Source of the DNA: Achromobacter veterisilvae
Lineage (GTDB): Bacteria > Pseudomonadota > Gammaproteobacteria > Burkholderiales > Burkholderiaceae_B
Assembly (NCBI RefSeq): GCF_900496975.1
Contig: NZ_UFQC01000034.1
Location: 1 to 64,000 of the forward strand
Length of the DNA: 64,000 nucleotides
Direction: 5' to 3'
Positions within the stretch are counted from its first letter, which is position 1; every line of letters begins with the position of its first letter. A program made the position numbers and the translations under genes. Under the pieces are notes generated by a model. That model had not been told where the DNA came from, did no database searches, and saw only the letters and a list, made by a program, of their open reading frames with translations. Below are positions 1 to 5,955 of this stretch, piece by piece.

Positions 1-264
1 CTTGCGGATTGCATCGACGTAGCTATAAGCCAGCCGATATTCGAGGCGCTGAGCAGCCATTCTCACAACTTCGGGGTGCCCAGTACTTGCGCGAGTCGGG
101 CTGTGGGCCTGATCAATTCGGGGCGTGTAGCCGAGGGGTGCAACGCTCTTGCGCACGGCCCTGACGGAAAGCCTGTCTGGTCGTATGCGGACGGCAAGTT
201 TGTGCGCGGCTTGTACAGCCGCCGTCTGGAGGAGCGCGAGCTATGCCTATCTGGACTGCGCTGA
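1..264 (+). CDS. Phage endolysin, GH24 lysozyme-type, C-terminal part only
   Basis: The frame is open from the first base to the stop at 262-264; the N-terminus with the catalytic Glu lies outside the window. The visible 87 residues match the C-terminal lobe of RrrD/R-type phage lysozymes. They show the ISQPIFEAL helix, the GLINSGR segment and the terminal GLYSRRLEERELCL helix in which these enzymes end. The enzyme would cut peptidoglycan at host lysis. Its end overlaps the Rz start by 22 nt, as in compact lysis cassettes. Seen: sequence pattern. Inferred: family. Confidence 0.75.
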   Translation, partial: LADCIDVAISQPIFEALSSHSHNFGVPSTCASRAVGLINSGRVAEGCNALAHGPDGKPVWSYADGKFVRGLYSRRLEERELCLSGLR

Positions 265-767
265 TGGGGTGGAAGGGCTACGCGGCGGTGGCGCTGGCCG
301 GCGGCCTAATCCTGGGCGGCGCGGCCTGGACCGCGCAGGGGTGGCGCTGGGACGCGAAGCTGGCCAGGGCCGAAACCGCATGGGCGCAGGAACATGAGGC
401 CCAGGCCCAGGCCGCGATGACCGCCATCGAGGCGGCCCGAGATGAAGGAAGGCGGCGAACGGCCGCGATGGAGAAAGCCCGTGATGATGCCCAGAACCAA
501 GCCGCTGCCGCGGCTGCTGATGCTGCTGGCCTGCGTGCTGAGCATGACAGGCTGCGCGCCCGCGTCAACGCGCTGGCTCACGCCGCAGCCGCCCGAGATC
601 CCGGCGCTGCCGAAGGAAGCCCAGCAGGGACCGACGCCGTCGATCTGCTTGCCTACATGCTCGGCAGGGTTAGCCGTCGAGCTGAAGAGCTTGCGGGAAT
701 TGCAGACCGCGCCCGCATCGCGGGACTGACGTGCGAGCGAGCTTACGAGGTGCTGCGCGCGCGCTAG
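243..767 (+). CDS. Rz-like inner-membrane spanin (DUF2514-type)
   Basis: This 174-residue protein has one N-terminal membrane anchor (about residues 12-32) and then a long Ala/Glu/Arg-rich helical region (about 40-115) likely to form a coiled coil in the periplasm. That is the architecture of Rz i-spanins, which with Rz1 bridge inner and outer membrane in the last step of lysis. The start ATG lies inside the endolysin 3' end. A second lipoprotein frame is nested within it, which strongly supports the spanin call. The C-terminus (ERAYEVLRAR) is typical of DUF2514 phage proteins. Confidence 0.8.
   Translation: MPIWTALMGWKGYAAVALAGGLILGGAAWTAQGWRWDAKLARAETAWAQEHEAQAQAAMTAIEAARDEGRRRTAAMEKARDDAQNQAAAAAADAAGLRAEHDRLRARVNALAHAAAARDPGAAEGSPAGTDAVDLLAYMLGRVSRRAEELAGIADRARIAGLTCERAYEVLRAR
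484..729 (+). CDS. Rz1-like outer-membrane lipoprotein spanin, nested in Rz
   Basis: This frame lies wholly inside the Rz gene in another reading frame, the classic Rz/Rz1 arrangement. From the ATG at 484 (an adjacent ATG at 487 is equally possible) the product is about 81 residues. It has a basic start, a hydrophobic stretch and a lipobox-like LSMTGC with the lipidated Cys at about residue 24. A Pro-rich mature part follows (TPQPPEIPALP), typical of Rz1. It would be sorted to the outer membrane and contact the Rz C-terminus. The -3 Met in the lipobox is not ideal. Confidence 0.72.
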   Translation: MMPRTKPLPRLLMLLACVLSMTGCAPASTRWLTPQPPEIPALPKEAQQGPTPSICLPTCSAGLAVELKSLRELQTAPASRD

Positions 768-973
768 TGTTCGCCCAGCGGGAGCAGTCCGGCGGCGATG
801 GCCGCACAGGCCAGCGCGGTGCGCTTGTCGATCACGACGGGCTTGCCCGTCGCGAAAGCAGTACCGCGCTCCCAGGCCTGCAGCGTGGGTAGGGAAACGC
901 CGAGGGCCTCAGCCGCAGCGCGCTGCGTGTACCCCATGCGCTGGCGCCAGGCCTGAAAGTCGGCCGGCGTCAC
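764..973 (-). CDS. Small XRE-type HTH protein, candidate anti-CRISPR-associated (Aca) repressor
   Basis: The product has 69 residues. A Cro/C1-type helix-turn-helix covers about residues 16-37, with the core TQRAAAEALGVSLPTLQAWE. The start is GTG at 973, overlapping the upstream gene's TGA by 4 nt (GTGA), so the two are translationally coupled. Size, HTH class and position directly downstream on the same strand of an AcrIF11-like gene match Aca proteins, which repress their own acr operon by binding an inverted repeat in its promoter. Such a repeat is present at 1441-1461. It also resembles MqsA/HigA-type antitoxins, so a toxin-antitoxin reading is the main alternative. Confidence 0.7.
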   Translation of the reverse strand: MTPADFQAWRQRMGYTQRAAAEALGVSLPTLQAWERGTAFATGKPVVIDKRTALACAAIAAGLLPLGEH

Positions 974-1425
974 ACGCGCACCAGGTCGGCTTCGCGGCCG
1001 GCCATGTCGATCAGGTAGGACGTTCCCTGCTCGTCGCGAACGGCGACGCCACGGTAGCCCAGCAGGGCGGCGGCGCGGGCGGTGAAATGCTGAACGTCCC
1101 AGGACAGGTCGCCAGCGTCTTCCATGTCGATGCCGGCTAGGTCGTGGGCCGTCATGGATTCTTCGATCAGCGCTTCGGCCGTGGCTTCCTCGATGTCCAG
1201 GCGAGCCGCCAGTTCGTCGACCAGCGGTTGCAGCCTGGCCGCGTCTTCGTGATAGAACAGTCGGCCAGCTTCGACGATGCTGTCGTCGTCGATTTCCAGG
1301 CTGTACACCACAGCTTCGCCTGCTGTCATCGTGTAGATGCGGGCGGAGAAAAACAGAAACGACCCGAAGCGGCCGGCGCTGGTGATCGTGCTGATTTCGT
1401 TGGGGCTGGTGTGAAACAGCTTCAT
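970..1425 (-). CDS. AcrIF11-like candidate anti-CRISPR, predicted ADP-ribosyltransferase
   Basis: The product has 151 residues. It starts MKLFHTSPNEIS with FG at 20-21, has a SWDVQ segment at 108-112, then LLGYRGV (121-127) and DEQGTSY (131-137) near the end. Recalled from the family, AcrIF11 has the same order: an ELFHGS..EIS start, a following FGGLF, a W(E)LQ segment, a LGY..V strand and a DEHGTTW block. AcrIF11 is an ADP-ribosyltransferase that modifies Cas8f and blocks type I-F CRISPR. The central 35-105 region is longer and more acidic here. Ribosome site GGAGAG lies 4 nt before ATG. Alternatives are another phage ART or a toxin. The similarity was judged by eye, not by alignment. Confidence 0.6.
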   Translation of the reverse strand: MKLFHTSPNEISTITSAGRFGSFLFFSARIYTMTAGEAVVYSLEIDDDSIVEAGRLFYHEDAARLQPLVDELAARLDIEEATAEALIEESMTAHDLAGIDMEDAGDLSWDVQHFTARAAALLGYRGVAVRDEQGTSYLIDMAGREADLVRV

Positions 1426-1440
1426 TGTGCTCTCCGTTGC

Positions 1441-1476
1441 TTGACTAAATTATATAGTCAACAGGAAAGACGTCAA
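1441..1476 (-). promoter_or_regulatory. Promoter and inverted-repeat operator of the candidate acr-aca operon
   Basis: On the minus strand, TTGACG (1476-1471) and TATAAT (1454-1449) are separated by 16 nt, a near-perfect sigma-70 promoter. A perfect 7-bp inverted repeat with a 7-bp spacer, TTGACTA-N7-TAGTCAA (1441-1461), covers the -10 box. A repressor bound there would block RNA polymerase. Known Aca proteins bind inverted repeats of this kind in acr promoters. The expected transcript starts near 1442, leaving a short leader with a good ribosome site before the ATG at 1425. Confidence 0.8.
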
Positions 1477-1796
1477 TCTTTTTCTGCTACCCACTGCATC
1501 CACCACCCTTGATAGTAGCGCTGGCCGTCTATTTCTTCGAAGCCGCAGATCATCATCCCGCGATCAGAGCCAAACGTCAGCAGTTCGGGCTCCAAAAGGT
1601 CAGGGATTGCCACTTTTGGCCCAGTGTCGTACCCGTGGAGCGGCTTCATCGTCATCACGGAGACATACCGCTTCAGCTCCGGATGCATGATCGAATACAT
1701 GCGGACCGTCCCGGTTTCGATCCGGCCGGGGTCATTGTCGCGGCGGCGTTCCCCGCGGTGGTGTGTGCGCTGCACAGCGCATTTGAGGTCCAACAT
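1473..1796 (-). CDS. Small prophage protein of unknown function, next to a LexA box
   Basis: No family is recognised. From ATG 1796 the product is 107 residues (MLDLKC...). The well-formed part is the last 75 (MYSIMHPELKRYVSV to the WWMQWVAEKD end), rich in Met, Tyr and Trp. No ribosome site precedes ATG 1796, and a TATATA box ends only 6 nt upstream, so either the mRNA is leaderless or translation begins at an internal ATG near 1700. A longer frame starting at 1850 would run through the LexA box and is unlikely. Control by LexA, hence DNA-damage induction, is inferred from the box at 1804-1829. Confidence 0.5.
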   Translation of the reverse strand: MLDLKCAVQRTHHRGERRRDNDPGRIETGTVRMYSIMHPELKRYVSVMTMKPLHGYDTGPKVAIPDLLEPELLTFGSDRGMMICGFEEIDGQRYYQGWWMQWVAEKD

Positions 1797-1803
1797 TGAA
1801 CTT

Positions 1804-1829
1804 ATATACTGTATAAAAACACAGTATAT
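1804..1829. promoter_or_regulatory. LexA (SOS) box between divergent prophage genes
   Basis: A perfect 9-bp inverted repeat (ATATACTGT at 1804-1812, ACAGTATAT at 1821-1829) with an 8-bp AT-rich spacer gives the core CTGT-N8-ACAG at 1809-1824 flanked by TA/TA. This is the LexA operator form shared by gamma- and betaproteobacteria. It overlaps plausible -10 boxes in both directions, so it could repress both the minus gene ending at 1473 and the plus gene starting at 1885. Confidence 0.8.
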
Positions 1830-1884
1830 TTCACCTTCAATGTGATGCAATTCGGCCCCGATTTTGGCCGACAGGGGACAGATG

Positions 1885-2079
1885 ATGGCCGAAGTGGAAT
1901 GGACGCAGCGCGACGAATACTACTGGCAGGGCCCGCCGGGCTGGACCATCTGCCGGGTGTTCGTCGACGGCATGTGGCAATACGAGTTGTGGTTCAGCCG
2001 CGGCGACGCCGGCACGATCTACGGCATGCGCGCCTCGCTGACCGCGGCGCAGGATCTGTACCGGCAGAAGCTGGGCTAG
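1885..2079 (+). CDS. Small prophage protein of unknown function, probably SOS-regulated
   Basis: The product is 64 residues, rich in Trp and Tyr (WTQRDEYYWQGPPGW...), with no recognised family. The start at ATG 1885 is chosen because AGGGGA (1873-1878) lies 6 nt upstream; an adjacent ATG at 1882 and a TTG at 1864 are alternatives. It is the first gene right of the LexA box and converges with the SRAP gene, the two stops overlapping by 4 nt. The pattern of alternating aromatic and polar residues suggests a small beta-sheet protein; that is inference. Confidence 0.6.
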   Translation: MAEVEWTQRDEYYWQGPPGWTICRVFVDGMWQYELWFSRGDAGTIYGMRASLTAAQDLYRQKLG

Positions 2080-2747
2080 ACGTCCTTGGGCTGCGATTCC
2101 GCCACCAGCTTGTCGGCCGGGTAGGGCAGCAGGAAATCACGGGTGTCGGCGGCAGGCGCGGTCAACCAGTCGCCGTAGGCGCCGTCGGGCAGGATCACGA
2201 CCATTCGCTTTTCCTTGCTGGCTTGGTGGTAGTGCTTGAACAGCGGGTCATTGTCGGCGTTGATAGTGAGCATGGTGTAGCTCTCCTGCCACTGTCCGGC
2301 GGCGTCTCGGTAGCGATCCCAGAGGCCGGCGATGCCCAGCGGCGCGCCGTCCGCTCGGGTGAACCGGGTAGCCACCGCGGCGCCCGACCGCCAGTCAGGT
2401 TCGAAGATGGCTTCGGCCGGGATTATGCAATGCTGCCCGCGGCGCCAGGCATTGCCGAAGGTGAAGGACTTGCCGGCCGTCTCGCTGCGGGCGTTGAAGG
2501 TCGAGAGCTTTCCGGCCTTGTCCAGGCTGTCCGCCTTCGTCATGGCGCTGATCAGCCCCCAGCGGCCCACGACCACCTCCCGCTCCGGCACGGCTTCGTC
2601 GCCGGCGTCATGCTCTGGCGGGCGGCGGACGAACGGGCCCTGGTAGCGCGGCCACATATCCGACTTGGGCGGGAGCGGAATCCCGCGCGCGCGGAAGTAC
2701 CGTTCGAGCTGCTCTTGCTTCTTGAGCGCGGTGTAGTGGCTGCACAT
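2076..2747 (-). CDS. SRAP/YedK-family abasic-site DNA-protein crosslink protein
   Basis: The product has 223 residues. ATG 2747 is chosen because it follows a strong GGAGGG site and puts Cys at position 2, the residue SRAP (HMCES/YedK) proteins use after Met removal to form a thiazolidine link to abasic sites in single-stranded DNA. Other family residues are visible: Asn85 in TFNARSE, Glu116 in AIFEP, and His174 in the YHQASKEKR variant of the catalytic His loop. The longer frame reaching 2963 lacks this N-terminus. It sits at the prophage edge near a LexA box and likely guards phage or host DNA during damage. Confidence 0.88.
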   Translation of the reverse strand: MCSHYTALKKQEQLERYFRARGIPLPPKSDMWPRYQGPFVRRPPEHDAGDEAVPEREVVVGRWGLISAMTKADSLDKAGKLSTFNARSETAGKSFTFGNAWRRGQHCIIPAEAIFEPDWRSGAAVATRFTRADGAPLGIAGLWDRYRDAAGQWQESYTMLTINADNDPLFKHYHQASKEKRMVVILPDGAYGDWLTAPAADTRDFLLPYPADKLVAESQPKDV

Positions 2748-2779
2748 GATGCCCTCCGGTCCGAAGGGCCAGTATAGGG

Positions 2780-2926
2780 TCAGTGCGGATCGGTCACGGC
2801 GTCCGGCTCGCGCTCGAGGTAGTAGATCAGCGCGCGGACGATCAGCGCGATCTGCCGCTGCTGGGCAATCGGCAGGGCGGCGAATTCCGCGACTGTGAAG
2901 TATTGATCGTAGGGCCAGGGTTTCAT
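2780..2926 (-). CDS. Small uncharacterised prophage protein (48 residues)
   Basis: This is a short frame, MKPWPYDQYFTVAEFAALP to a TDPH end, stopping 32 nt before the SRAP start on the same strand, so the two may share a transcript. The sequence has a balanced composition with an internal helix (PIAQQRQIALIVRALIYYLE) and reads as a real small protein. No family is recognised. No good ribosome site is seen before ATG 2926. A long imperfect inverted repeat (2931-2968) lies directly upstream. Confidence 0.5.
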   Translation of the reverse strand: MKPWPYDQYFTVAEFAALPIAQQRQIALIVRALIYYLEREPDAVTDPH

Positions 2927-2930
2927 GCAG

Positions 2931-2968
2931 GCACTTTACAGGGCCGAATGGGCCTGCGTGCAAAGTGC
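2931..2968. promoter_or_regulatory. Imperfect inverted repeat upstream of the SRAP gene pair
   Basis: GCACTTT (2931-2937) and AAAGTGC (2962-2968) form perfect outer arms with GGCC/GGCC inside. The repeat sits immediately before the small gene at 2926, so it may be an operator for the pair. No clear -10/-35 was picked out. The rest of 2927-3147 is AT-rich towards att and shows no gene. Confidence 0.35.
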
Positions 2969-3147
2969 GTGAAATATCGGACCCGGGCCGATTCGAGGTG
3001 CAGAATTGCGGCGTGGCCGCGAGGGGCCAGCGTTAGAATGGTGGCCTGGAAACCCGCATGAATACGTGGTTGATTTGCAGGTTTCGTTCTAATGAATATT
3101 TTTCAAGTGATTGAAAGATAACTGGAATTTCACTTTATGGCACCGCC

Positions 3148-3192
3148 TTGTGATTCCGGTTGTCGTGGGTTCGAGCCCCATCAGCCACCCCA
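3148..3192 (+). other. tRNA-His 3' fragment: prophage attachment site (attR)
   Basis: This 45-nt stretch runs from the anticodon loop (TTGTGAT, anticodon GTG) through the T arm (GTTCGAGCC) and the acceptor strand CAGCCAC to C73 and CCA. It equals the 3' half of a betaproteobacterial tRNA-His. The 5' half is absent: upstream bases do not form a D arm or acceptor partner. It is therefore the duplicated core left by integration, not a working tRNA, and it fixes the prophage boundary. Confidence 0.85.
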
Positions 3193-3207
3193 AAACACCT
3201 TGGAAAT

Positions 3208-3235
3208 CAGCCGCTTAAAGCGGCTGTTTTCTTTT
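3208..3235 (+). terminator. Rho-independent terminator of the original tRNA-His locus
   Basis: A 7-bp stem CAGCCGC / GCGGCTG with a 5-nt loop is followed by TTTTCTTTT. It lies 16 nt after the CCA end, where the chromosomal tRNA-His transcript would have ended before integration. Confidence 0.85.
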
Positions 3236-3334
3236 GTGCGGCAGGAATTTTCCAATTGCCCGCATGCCGGGCTGCGGCGCCCATGGCCATCTGCAAGGGG
3301 CATGAACGCGGACCGTTCCCTGCCCCCGCGGCCA

Positions 3335-3613
3335 TCAGCGGGGCGCGTGCGTTTTCAGCCAGTCCCGCAAGGCGGCATCGACCCGCGTCTGCCAGCCGGT
3401 GCCGGTGGCACGGAAGCGTTCCAGCACATCCGGCGACAGCCGGATGGTGATGCGCTCTTTCGTGACTTCGGCCTTCGGGCGTCCGATCTTCTTCATCTGC
3501 TTCAGGTCGGCGGAACCCAGCTCATAGGTGTCCGGATCGGCGGCGATGCCGCGGTCGATGGTGTCGTCTTCTTCCGGGGTGGGGACCATCGTCCCCGGCT
3601 TAAGCTTCGGCAT
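3335..3613 (-). CDS. brnA: BrnA antitoxin
   Basis: The product has 92 residues. Its C-terminal half (about 45-85) is the BrnA ribbon-helix-helix-like DNA-binding domain: GRPKAEVTKERITIRLSPDVLERFRATG. The final WQTRVDAALRDWL helix is the typical BrnA end that caps the toxin. The gene overlaps brnT by 14 nt, toxin first, the normal brnTA order. BrnA neutralises BrnT and, alone or with it, represses the operon through the repeats at 3875-3919. It lies just outside the prophage. Confidence 0.9.
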   Translation of the reverse strand: MPKLKPGTMVPTPEEDDTIDRGIAADPDTYELGSADLKQMKKIGRPKAEVTKERITIRLSPDVLERFRATGTGWQTRVDAALRDWLKTHAPR

Positions 3614-3866
3614 AAAGGTTCACCTCACTCGAATTTGCCTTGCGCAGGCTGATGATGCGCCGTTCGTTGTTGCGGTCCACGTACACCACGCAGCACAGGC
3701 GCACATCGATGTAGCCCAGGGCGATCACGCGACGTTCGCCGTATTCACGGCGCATGTCTTCGCGCACCAGGGCGTCATCCCATTCGAACTCTTCGGCATC
3801 GGCCAGCGAAACGCCATGCTTGCGCTGGTTGCTCAGATCTCTGGCGGGGTCGAATGTGATGTCCAT
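3600..3866 (-). CDS. brnT: BrnT toxin (RelE-like ribonuclease)
   Basis: The product has 88 residues with the BrnT signature at the N-terminus (FDPARDLSNQRKHGVSLADA) and the core strand pair around RVIALGYIDVRLCCVVYVDR and ERRIISLRKA. BrnT is a RelE-fold ribonuclease that cuts mRNA and halts growth when BrnA is lost. No ribosome site precedes ATG 3866, and the -10 box ends 6 nt before it, so the mRNA is probably leaderless. Confidence 0.9.
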   Translation of the reverse strand: MDITFDPARDLSNQRKHGVSLADAEEFEWDDALVREDMRREYGERRVIALGYIDVRLCCVVYVDRNNERRIISLRKANSSEVNLYAEA

Positions 3867-3872
3867 GCAGTT

Positions 3873-3919
3873 ATTGTATGTACATTAAGTGAGGGCGGCA
3901 AGAAATTTCTGTACATACA
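3873..3919 (-). promoter_or_regulatory. brnTA promoter with inverted-repeat operator
   Basis: On the minus strand, TTGCCG (3901-3896) and TACAAT (3878-3873) are spaced by 17 nt. A perfect 10-bp inverted repeat, TGTATGTACA at 3875-3884 and TGTACATACA at 3910-3919, brackets the promoter; each arm contains the palindrome TGTACA. One arm overlaps the -10, fitting autorepression by BrnA. Confidence 0.7.
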
Positions 3920-3947
3920 TTTATTCCCCCGCCCCTAGGCGCCGGGC

Positions 3948-5102
3948 ATGCGCCTTGCTGAGCGGGTGGCCATGACCCCCACACCGACAGCCTCCGCGGG
4001 CATCGTGGCCGCCTATCCCCGGCGGGCGACCGCATCCGAACATGAAATCGCCTCCCAGGACGCGCTGGCGTTACGCCTGGCCGCGCTGCTGGGCAGGCGC
4101 TACGTGCCCGGATACCGTCCCAGCCGCCATCGCGGCGAACCGACACCCTATTACGTGCCCGACCGCAGCATCGTCGGCTCGGCGCGCGCAGCCATTCTTG
4201 GAATCAAGCGGGCGGCCGACCTCTATGGCGGCGTGGTTCCGCAAGCCTTCGTGGCGACGAAGTCGATCAGCCACGGCCTGGTGGGGCCGCACGCACAGTC
4301 TCCCCCAGCGTGGGCCCAGTCGTTGCCGGACATGCTGCGCGATGTCGTGCTGACGGGCTATACGGCATTCAGCCCCGAGGACGCGCTGACGGCGGGCGAA
4401 CGGTTATTGAAGCGCGGGCCCCTGCGCTTGAAACCGGCGGATGCCACGGCCGGGCGGGGGCAGGTGGTGGTAGGCGATCCGGATGCGCTTCGTGCCGCGG
4501 TGGCGGCGCAATCTCGCCAGGCGATGAACCAGCTTGGCCTGGTGCTGGAGGAAGACCTGGAAGCGGTGGAGACCTACAGCGTCGGCTGGGCGCGGGTGGG
4601 AAAGATGGAGGTGGCCTACGTCGGCACCCAGACGCTCACCGAGGACAATGGCGGCAACCAGGTCTATGGGGGATCGGAACTGCGTGTGGCGCGCGGCGGC
4701 TTCGATGCGCTGCGCGCGCTGCAACTGGGCGAAAGGGAGCGGCTTGCGGTCGATATGGCATGCCGCTACGACTCGGCAGTGTCCGCCGCTTATCCGGAGC
4801 TGCTCGCGTCGCGGCGCAACTACGACGTGGCGTTCGGGCGCGGCGCGGACGGCGGCCCCCGCGCCGGCGTGTTGGAGCAATCCTGGCGCGCAGGCGGCGC
4901 GAGCATCGCCGAGCTTGCCGCGATGCAGGCCTTCGCGCTGTCGCCCGCGCTGAAAGAGGTGCGCGCCGAGACGAAGGAGCGATACGGCGCGGATGAACCG
5001 GCTCCGATTGTCCAGCGTCTGGTGTTCCATGGAATGGACACGGCCGTCGGCCCGATCAGCAAGTCCGGCGGCATTCTGGAGCAGGGCAATGGCCGCGCAT
5101 AG
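3948..5102 (+). CDS. DUF3182 family protein
   Basis: The product has 384 residues with no signal peptide or membrane segment. I recognise the DUF3182 pattern (YVPDRSIVG, LLKRGPLRLKPADATAGRGQ, LEEDLEAVETYSVGWARVG). The middle region looks like an ATP-grasp-type fold: Lys and Gly-rich strand followed by acidic ligands. This suggests, but does not prove, a ligase. The next gene, an alpha/beta hydrolase, overlaps by 14 nt, so both are probably one transcript. An in-frame ATG at 3972 is an alternative start. The substrate is unknown. Confidence 0.75.
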   Translation: MRLAERVAMTPTPTASAGIVAAYPRRATASEHEIASQDALALRLAALLGRRYVPGYRPSRHRGEPTPYYVPDRSIVGSARAAILGIKRAADLYGGVVPQAFVATKSISHGLVGPHAQSPPAWAQSLPDMLRDVVLTGYTAFSPEDALTAGERLLKRGPLRLKPADATAGRGQVVVGDPDALRAAVAAQSRQAMNQLGLVLEEDLEAVETYSVGWARVGKMEVAYVGTQTLTEDNGGNQVYGGSELRVARGGFDALRALQLGERERLAVDMACRYDSAVSAAYPELLASRRNYDVAFGRGADGGPRAGVLEQSWRAGGASIAELAAMQAFALSPALKEVRAETKERYGADEPAPIVQRLVFHGMDTAVGPISKSGGILEQGNGRA

Positions 5103-5847
5103 CAATCCGATCGCGCTGGACGTCGACGGCGTGGCGCTGGACGCCACTTTTCTCACCCCGGAAGACAAGGTGCCGGGCGTGCTGTTCATCCATGGCTGGG
5201 GCGGCAGCCAGGAATTCGACCTGTCCCGCGCCAAAGGTATCGCCGCGCTGGGTTGCGTATGCCTGACGTTCGATCTGCGCGGGCATGCCGCCACGCAGGC
5301 CCGGCAGCGCCAGGTGACCCGCGAAGACAACCTGCGCGATGTCGTCGCCGCCTACGATCGCCTGGCCACTCACCCTTCGCTGGATTCAGGCTCGATCGCG
5401 GTAGTGGGCAGCAGCTACGGCGGTTATCTGGCGGCCTTGCTGTGCGCCTTGCGGCGCGTGCGTTGGCTGGCGCTGCATGTTCCGGCGCTGTACCGCGACG
5501 ATGAATGGCTGCTGCCGAAGAACCAGCTCAATCGCGACACGTTGCGAGCCTACCGCAGCGCCTATGTGCCGCCGGAAGAGAACCGCGCGCTCAAGGCGTG
5601 CACCGAGTTTTCGGGCGACGTGCTGCTGGTGGAGGCCGAGCACGACATTTATATCCCGCACTCCACGATCATGAGCTACCGCTCCGCCTTCCGGCGGTCC
5701 CATTCGTTGACGCATCGGATCATCGATGGGGCCGACCACGCGCTGAGCGAAAAGCCCGCCCAGCGCGCCTATACCTCGATCCTGGTCAATTGGGTGACCG
5801 AAATGGTGACCGGCGCCCGGATGGGAGTAGGGCGGGCAAGTTTCTGA
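5089..5847 (+). CDS. Alpha/beta hydrolase (dienelactone-hydrolase/acyl-peptidase-like serine hydrolase)
   Basis: The product has 252 residues from ATG 5089 inside the end of the DUF3182 gene; the longer frame from 4993 lacks homology in its first 32 residues. The oxyanion motif HGWGG is at 35-39, the nucleophile elbow GSSYGG (Ser109) at 107-112, Asp186 in EAEHD and His217 in GADHA: a complete triad. There is no export signal, so it is cytoplasmic. Co-translation with DUF3182 suggests a shared substrate, which I cannot name. Confidence 0.82.
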   Translation: MAAHSNPIALDVDGVALDATFLTPEDKVPGVLFIHGWGGSQEFDLSRAKGIAALGCVCLTFDLRGHAATQARQRQVTREDNLRDVVAAYDRLATHPSLDSGSIAVVGSSYGGYLAALLCALRRVRWLALHVPALYRDDEWLLPKNQLNRDTLRAYRSAYVPPEENRALKACTEFSGDVLLVEAEHDIYIPHSTIMSYRSAFRRSHSLTHRIIDGADHALSEKPAQRAYTSILVNWVTEMVTGARMGVGRASF

Positions 5848-5955
5848 TCGAGGCCGAGCCGGATGCCGACGGCTCAATGCCGCTCCCTGGATAGAGGAGT
5901 GGGCGGCGGCGGGATAGCGGCCGGCTTCGTGAATCCTGGAGCAAGCGTCGACCCG

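Larger units (their letters stand above)
1..3192. mobile_element. Right end of a prophage, ending at a tRNA-His attachment site
   Basis: The window opens inside a phage lysis cassette (endolysin, Rz, Rz1). It continues through small accessory genes and stops at a duplicated 3' end of tRNA-His, followed by the tRNA's own terminator. Integration into a tRNA 3' end leaves the intact tRNA beside the integrase at one end and a 3' fragment at the other, so the integrase and intact tRNA-His should lie to the left of position 1. The block between the lysis genes and att holds cargo genes with their own promoters, typical of morons. The left boundary is outside the window. Confidence 0.8.

Noticed and set aside
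764..1425. Ordinary toxin-antitoxin pair (ART toxin with HTH antitoxin)
   Set aside because: Not excluded, but the motif order fits AcrIF11 better than DarT, RES or other ART toxins I know, and toxins are usually paired with larger or domain-specific antitoxins.
1473..1850. The 125-residue version of the minus-strand prophage gene starting at 1850
   Set aside because: Its first 18 codons run through the LexA box and promoter region; an internal start is far more likely.
3148..3192. A functional tRNA-His gene
   Set aside because: Only the 3' half is present; the upstream bases cannot form the D arm, anticodon stem partner or acceptor 5' strand.
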